A stretch of DNA of 25,873 nucleotides from CAZAPZ01 sp964487285 (lineage in GTDB: Bacteria; Campylobacterota_A; Desulfurellia; JAADFJ01), in the NCBI GenBank assembly GCA_964487285.1, contig CAZAPZ010000011.1, positions 1 to 25,873 on the forward strand, given 5' to 3'. This document shows, piece by piece, positions 22,988 to 25,873 of this stretch. The number at the start of each line of letters is the position of its first letter. Position 1 is the first letter of the stretch. The notes below the pieces were generated by a model. The model saw nothing but the letters and a program-made list of their open reading frames with translations, searched no databases and was not told the origin of the DNA. Both the position numbers and the translations under genes were made by a program.

Positions 22988-23056
22988 TGCATAAGTTTGC
23001 CTTGCCTATGAAAAAGCCGATAAAGCTGTGAAAGTGTTTACTGTGCAGTGATCTCA

Positions 23057-24256
23057 TTATGTTTCAACCCATTTTATTCTTGGCGGAGTTTCTGTTGCAT
23101 GAACACCCTGATTTGCCAATACAATGATGCTTCCATCGGATAGGCTAATCTGTTTGAATACATCTCTAATTCTCCAGTTGCTATCGTTAAATGTTTCCAT
23201 CGGTGTGAGTATTTTTCCAATAACTATTGTACCGGCAATACCTTTTTTATTTGCCGCTTCTATTTCATTAAGAATTTCCTGATATGTTTTTTTTCTTGTC
23301 CATTCGGCTATCTGTTGCCAAAGTGTCTGCATATTTTTAGGCTGCAGTCTATAGTGTGTAGATTTAACTGCGAGATCTTTTCTTTCCATGATCCAGCAGA
23401 ACTTTCTCCAGTTTATATCCGAATATGCAGCTATAAACGCAGTACAATCTTTTAGAGGGAAATAGCTATATGGAAAAACAGCCGCATCATATTTTCCAAG
23501 TCGTTCCAATGTTTCACCTGTGCAGAAATTGTATGAAACTGAAGAATTGCTGAGTTTCCCGAATCCTTCGGCAGGAGAGATATCAATCATCTGACCTATG
23601 CCTGTTTTATTTCTATAATATAATGCCGTCATAATACCAAACGCTGCCCATGCTCCACCTGCATACCATGCCATCTGATTCCCGAACTTTGTAGGTACCT
23701 GATAATCCTTAGGATCATTTTCATCTTCCATTTCACCGTTTATATACATCATACCGCTTATTGCCTGATCAACTATATCGCTGTCTTCCTGTCCGCATGA
23801 GGCAAGAGGTCCGTACTGACCATAAGTATAAATAGAACACCAGATAAGACGCTTATTTGTCTCTCTTGCTTGAAAATAGCTCAATCCTTTCTCATATAAC
23901 CATCCCGGTTTGCTGGTTTCTATAACAACATCGGCATAAGATATTAAAGATTTAAGATAATCAATATCTGATCCGGAAACAAGATCAAGCCTTATGGAGT
24001 GCTTATTTCTGGCTTCGGATAAGTATGAAAGTCCTACCCCACCCGCTGTTAGAGCATCCGGAGTAAAATTTCTTGCAGGATCTCCCGATGGCGGCTCAAT
24101 TTTCAAAACCGTTGCTCCGTATTCAGCCAGCGTAGCAGCGGCAAATGAACCGGACAGGTTGGCATAGCTCATATCCAGCACGAAAAGATCGGATAATGCT
24201 TCAGGCTTACCCTCTCTTTCGGCATCATTCTTCTTTGCCCATTCTCTCCAATCCAT
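23057..24256 (-). CDS. Class III (CaiB/BaiF) CoA-transferase, second subunit
   Basis: Formyl-CoA transferase-fold protein of 399 residues that would move CoA between acyl-CoA and a free acid. N-terminal domain features: LDMSYANLSGSFAAATLAEYGATVLKIEPPSGDPAR; the position of the catalytic aspartate aligns with D160 in EDSDIVDQAISG, in place of the usual DAxAQAxSG, so activity is uncertain. The C-terminus ends PPRIKWVET, echoing the end of the upstream paralogue. Its ATG overlaps the stop of that gene as TAATG, with GGAG just upstream. Two adjacent diverged family members suggest a hetero-oligomeric enzyme, as in benzylsuccinate CoA-transferase (BbsE/BbsF); the substrate is unknown. Confidence 0.87.
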   Translation of the reverse strand: MDWREWAKKNDAEREGKPEALSDLFVLDMSYANLSGSFAAATLAEYGATVLKIEPPSGDPARNFTPDALTAGGVGLSYLSEARNKHSIRLDLVSGSDIDYLKSLISYADVVIETSKPGWLYEKGLSYFQARETNKRLIWCSIYTYGQYGPLASCGQEDSDIVDQAISGMMYINGEMEDENDPKDYQVPTKFGNQMAWYAGGAWAAFGIMTALYYRNKTGIGQMIDISPAEGFGKLSNSSVSYNFCTGETLERLGKYDAAVFPYSYFPLKDCTAFIAAYSDINWRKFCWIMERKDLAVKSTHYRLQPKNMQTLWQQIAEWTRKKTYQEILNEIEAANKKGIAGTIVIGKILTPMETFNDSNWRIRDVFKQISLSDGSIIVLANQGVHATETPPRIKWVET

Positions 24257-25581
24257 TACTTTGTCTCCTTCTCGTCAATTGGAGGAGTTCGTCCGAGCAT
24301 GTCGGTATATCCTCCTATGATTCCTTTGTTTTCAAGCTCCGCTATCTGTTCATCGGTTAGTTTTAGGAATTCCTTAAAAACATAATCGTTGTCTGCTCCG
24401 ACTGATTTTAAAACCCATTTTATTCTACCCGGTGTTTTACTTAAATGAGGCTGAACCCCTTCTGTTGCATATTTCACTCCCGACGGGTCGGTAAATTCAT
24501 GCACAAAATCTCGTGCCCTGAGATGCATGTCTTTAGCTTGATCAGCGCTGCTGTAAACACGATGGGCGGCAAATCCGTATCTGTTTGCGGCAGCTTCTAT
24601 TGCCGCAGCATCGTTTTGTGCTGCCCATTTTTTCAGCTTGTTTATAAGAATTTTGTTATTCTCATATTTGGATCTATTTAATTGCGTACTAAAGCGCGAA
24701 TCCAAATATAAATCAGGTTCTCCCACAGCAATGGATAGCCCTCGGAATCCAATATCGGTTACCGAGCTGACTGCAATGTGTTTTCCGTCTTTCGATTTAA
24801 ACACACCTGAAGGAGATATGGCTGTATCAATATTTCCGGATTGAACCCTATTTCTCTTTAGCTTGCTCACATAAGGCCAAGTCCAGTCCATAGCACGCAT
24901 CAGGTTTTCAACTTGAGAAAGTTCGATAAACTGTCCCTTGCCTGTTTTATCCCGATAGTTCAATGCAGCCAGTACGGCGTTTGCTCCCATCAAAGCTCCG
25001 AAATGATCTGCTATCCAGATGCCGGCTTTAGCAGGACCACTCTCATCAAATCCGCTAATCGCAGCGAATCCGGTCTCTGCCTGGGCAACCGCATCATAGG
25101 AAACCCTGTCTGTATAAGGGCCCCACTGCCCAAAACCTGTTAAAGCAATATAGATCAACTTTGGATTTATTTCTTTCAGTTGCCGATAGCCTATACCCCA
25201 GCGATCGGTTGTTCCACTTCGCACATTCTCCACAACAATGTCAACCTTACCGGCAAGTTTCTTAAAGATCTCAACTCCTTCCGGCTTACGCACATCAAGC
25301 GTGCAATGATATTTATTCCTTGATACCTTGGCAAAGCAAAGTGCCTGATGTTTGTAAAAACGTCCGAATGGTGTTATCGAACGCGCCGTATCTCCGGTTC
25401 CCGGCAGTTCTACTTTGATAACCTCTGCACCGAACTCCGCAAGATTCGACGGCAGTTCAGGACCAAGCATCAATGTTGCAAGTTCCAAAACTTTAATCCC
25501 TTTTAGTGCTTCAGGGGTTCCTTCGACTCTTTTAGAATCAAAAAGTTTTTCGGTTTTTTTAAAATAATCATTTTTATTCAT
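24256..25581 (-). CDS. Class III (CaiB/BaiF) CoA-transferase, first subunit
   Basis: 441-residue CaiB/BaiF-family protein. LKGIKVLELATLMLGPELPSNLAEFGAEVIKVELPGTGDTAR opens the fold; the covalent-intermediate aspartate is D163 in RVSYDAVAQAETGF, a canonical context, so this subunit looks catalytic. TGKGQFIELSQVENLM and the end TPGRIKWVLKSVG are family features. It follows livF by 17 bp with AGGA before its ATG and overlaps the second CoA-transferase by one base, so livF and both transferases form one transcription unit. Likely role: activating the acid imported by the Liv-type transporter. Confidence 0.9.
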   Translation of the reverse strand: MNKNDYFKKTEKLFDSKRVEGTPEALKGIKVLELATLMLGPELPSNLAEFGAEVIKVELPGTGDTARSITPFGRFYKHQALCFAKVSRNKYHCTLDVRKPEGVEIFKKLAGKVDIVVENVRSGTTDRWGIGYRQLKEINPKLIYIALTGFGQWGPYTDRVSYDAVAQAETGFAAISGFDESGPAKAGIWIADHFGALMGANAVLAALNYRDKTGKGQFIELSQVENLMRAMDWTWPYVSKLKRNRVQSGNIDTAISPSGVFKSKDGKHIAVSSVTDIGFRGLSIAVGEPDLYLDSRFSTQLNRSKYENNKILINKLKKWAAQNDAAAIEAAANRYGFAAHRVYSSADQAKDMHLRARDFVHEFTDPSGVKYATEGVQPHLSKTPGRIKWVLKSVGADNDYVFKEFLKLTDEQIAELENKGIIGGYTDMLGRTPPIDEKETK

Positions 25582-25598
25582 ACAATCTTATCCTATTT

Positions 25599-25873
25599 TT
25601 ATACCATAAGGTATCTTTTTTTTACCTCGTCGTTCTCTCTTAATTCTTCAATGCTTCCATGGTATTTTATTTTTCCTTTATCAATCACAAATGCAGATTC
25701 TGCTATAGTCATGGAGAATTTGATATTTTGTTCTGAAAATAGAATGGTTTCACCCATATCTTTCAATTTCAGAATCTGCTCGCCAAAATATTTTACCACA
25801 ATTGGTGCCAATCCCTCAACCGGCTCATCAAGAAGCAGGAGATCGGGATTACCCATCATCGTCCTGCCTATAC
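25599..25873 (-). CDS. livF: LivF-type branched-chain amino acid ABC transporter ATPase (partial, 5' end outside window)
   Basis: C-terminal 91 residues of an ABC ATPase; the frame is open to the right edge (IGRTMMGNPDLLLLDEP), so the start lies outside. Visible: Walker B LLLLDEP, then VEGLAPIVV as the D-loop, the H-loop position reading SEQN instead of a histidine motif, as is usual in LivF (EQN), and an end NDEVKKRYLMV typical of LivF. This subfamily imports branched-chain amino acids, but also many aromatic and dicarboxylic acids. Placed upstream of the CoA-transferases, it suggests uptake of an organic acid that is then CoA-activated. Confidence 0.9.
   Translation of the reverse strand, partial: IGRTMMGNPDLLLLDEPVEGLAPIVVKYFGEQILKLKDMGETILFSEQNIKFSMTIAESAFVIDKGKIKYHGSIEELRENDEVKKRYLMV

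Larger units (their letters stand above)
22817..23056. repeat. Copy B of the duplicated noncoding unit, upstream of the KAS III gene
   Basis: Occupies most of the gap between the second CoA-transferase and the KAS III gene. Its left 63 bp and right 36 bp match copy A (19505-19805) in the same order and orientation; the middle does not match. It carries operator palindromes at 22866-22879 and 22970-22987 and an 8-bp stem (TTTGAGAA/TTCTCAAA, 22879-22901). On the minus strand the left block forms the 5' UTR, supplying the GGAGG ribosome site of the KAS III gene, while the right block runs up to the CoA-transferase stop. The outer inverted end seen in copy A is missing at its left. Confidence 0.75.

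Noticed and set aside
23057..25581. Naming the two CoA-transferases bbsE and bbsF
   Set aside because: Paired CaiB-type genes fit, but no benzylsuccinate synthase or other bbs genes are present, and class III transferases serve many substrates.
1..25873. CRISPR arrays, tRNA, rRNA, riboswitches, known defence genes
   Set aside because: No regularly spaced direct repeats, clover-leaf sequence, rRNA segment or recognisable riboswitch core was seen by eye; a covariance-model search was not possible.

Overview
The window is a 25.9 kb piece of an AT-rich bacterial chromosome. A run of ten N at 16487-16496 shows it is a draft or metagenome scaffold. The gene content suggests an anaerobe: a four-subunit pyruvate:ferredoxin oxidoreductase (porGDAB), molybdenum-cofactor guanylation genes (mobA, mobB), direct LL-diaminopimelate aminotransferase (dapL type), and acyl-CoA/CoA-transferase genes beside a LivF-type transporter ATPase. 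A Deferribacterota-like or deltaproteobacterial-grade lineage would fit, but the sequence alone does not settle this.

Layout. (1) 1-348: 3' remnant of an IS200/IS605 transposase and its right-end hairpin. (2) 357-3031, minus strand: compact operon birA > diguanylate cyclase > orphan DppC/OppC-type permease, with overlapping or near-touching genes. (3) 3287-7630, plus: MaoC-like hydratase, then the conserved rpsF-ssb-rpsR-rplI-dnaB cluster from a clear promoter, then a FAH-family enzyme. (4) 7848-13356, plus: dapL, folK, panB, panC, panD, pgi, a possible 36-aa ORF and a YbgC thioesterase; this gives the full beta-alanine/pantoate branch to pantothenate plus a folate step. (5) 13402-17401, plus: a near-consensus sigma-70 promoter drives porG-porD-porA-porB, followed by a small DUF2892 membrane protein and mobA; porB is interrupted only by the assembly gap. 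(6) 17441-19136, minus: mobB, convergent with mobA, and a radical SAM enzyme of unknown role. (7) 19137-25873, minus: partial livF, two adjacent class III CoA-transferases, then a KAS III-like enzyme, an SDR dehydrogenase and an unusual tandem double-TetR regulator.

The most interesting part is region 7. The KAS III-SDR-TetR cassette is bracketed on both sides by direct copies of a roughly 240-300 bp noncoding unit. Its left 63 bp match at 57 positions without gaps, and its right 36 bp match at 31. Each copy carries the same perfect 14-bp palindrome ACTAACCGGTTAGT, and the copy upstream of the KAS III gene carries a second, 18-bp palindrome with the same core. These are strong candidate operators for the adjacent regulator. 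That regulator is itself an internal duplication: two complete TetR modules in one 409-residue chain. The copy beyond the regulator gene also has exact 13-bp terminal inverted repeats and a 3-bp flanking direct repeat, so the operator may ride on a MITE-like element. The working model is an acyl-CoA or organic-acid catabolic locus (uptake by Liv transporter, activation by CoA transfer, oxidation by SDR, carbon-carbon bond chemistry by the KAS III homologue) under a single-chain pseudo-dimeric TetR.
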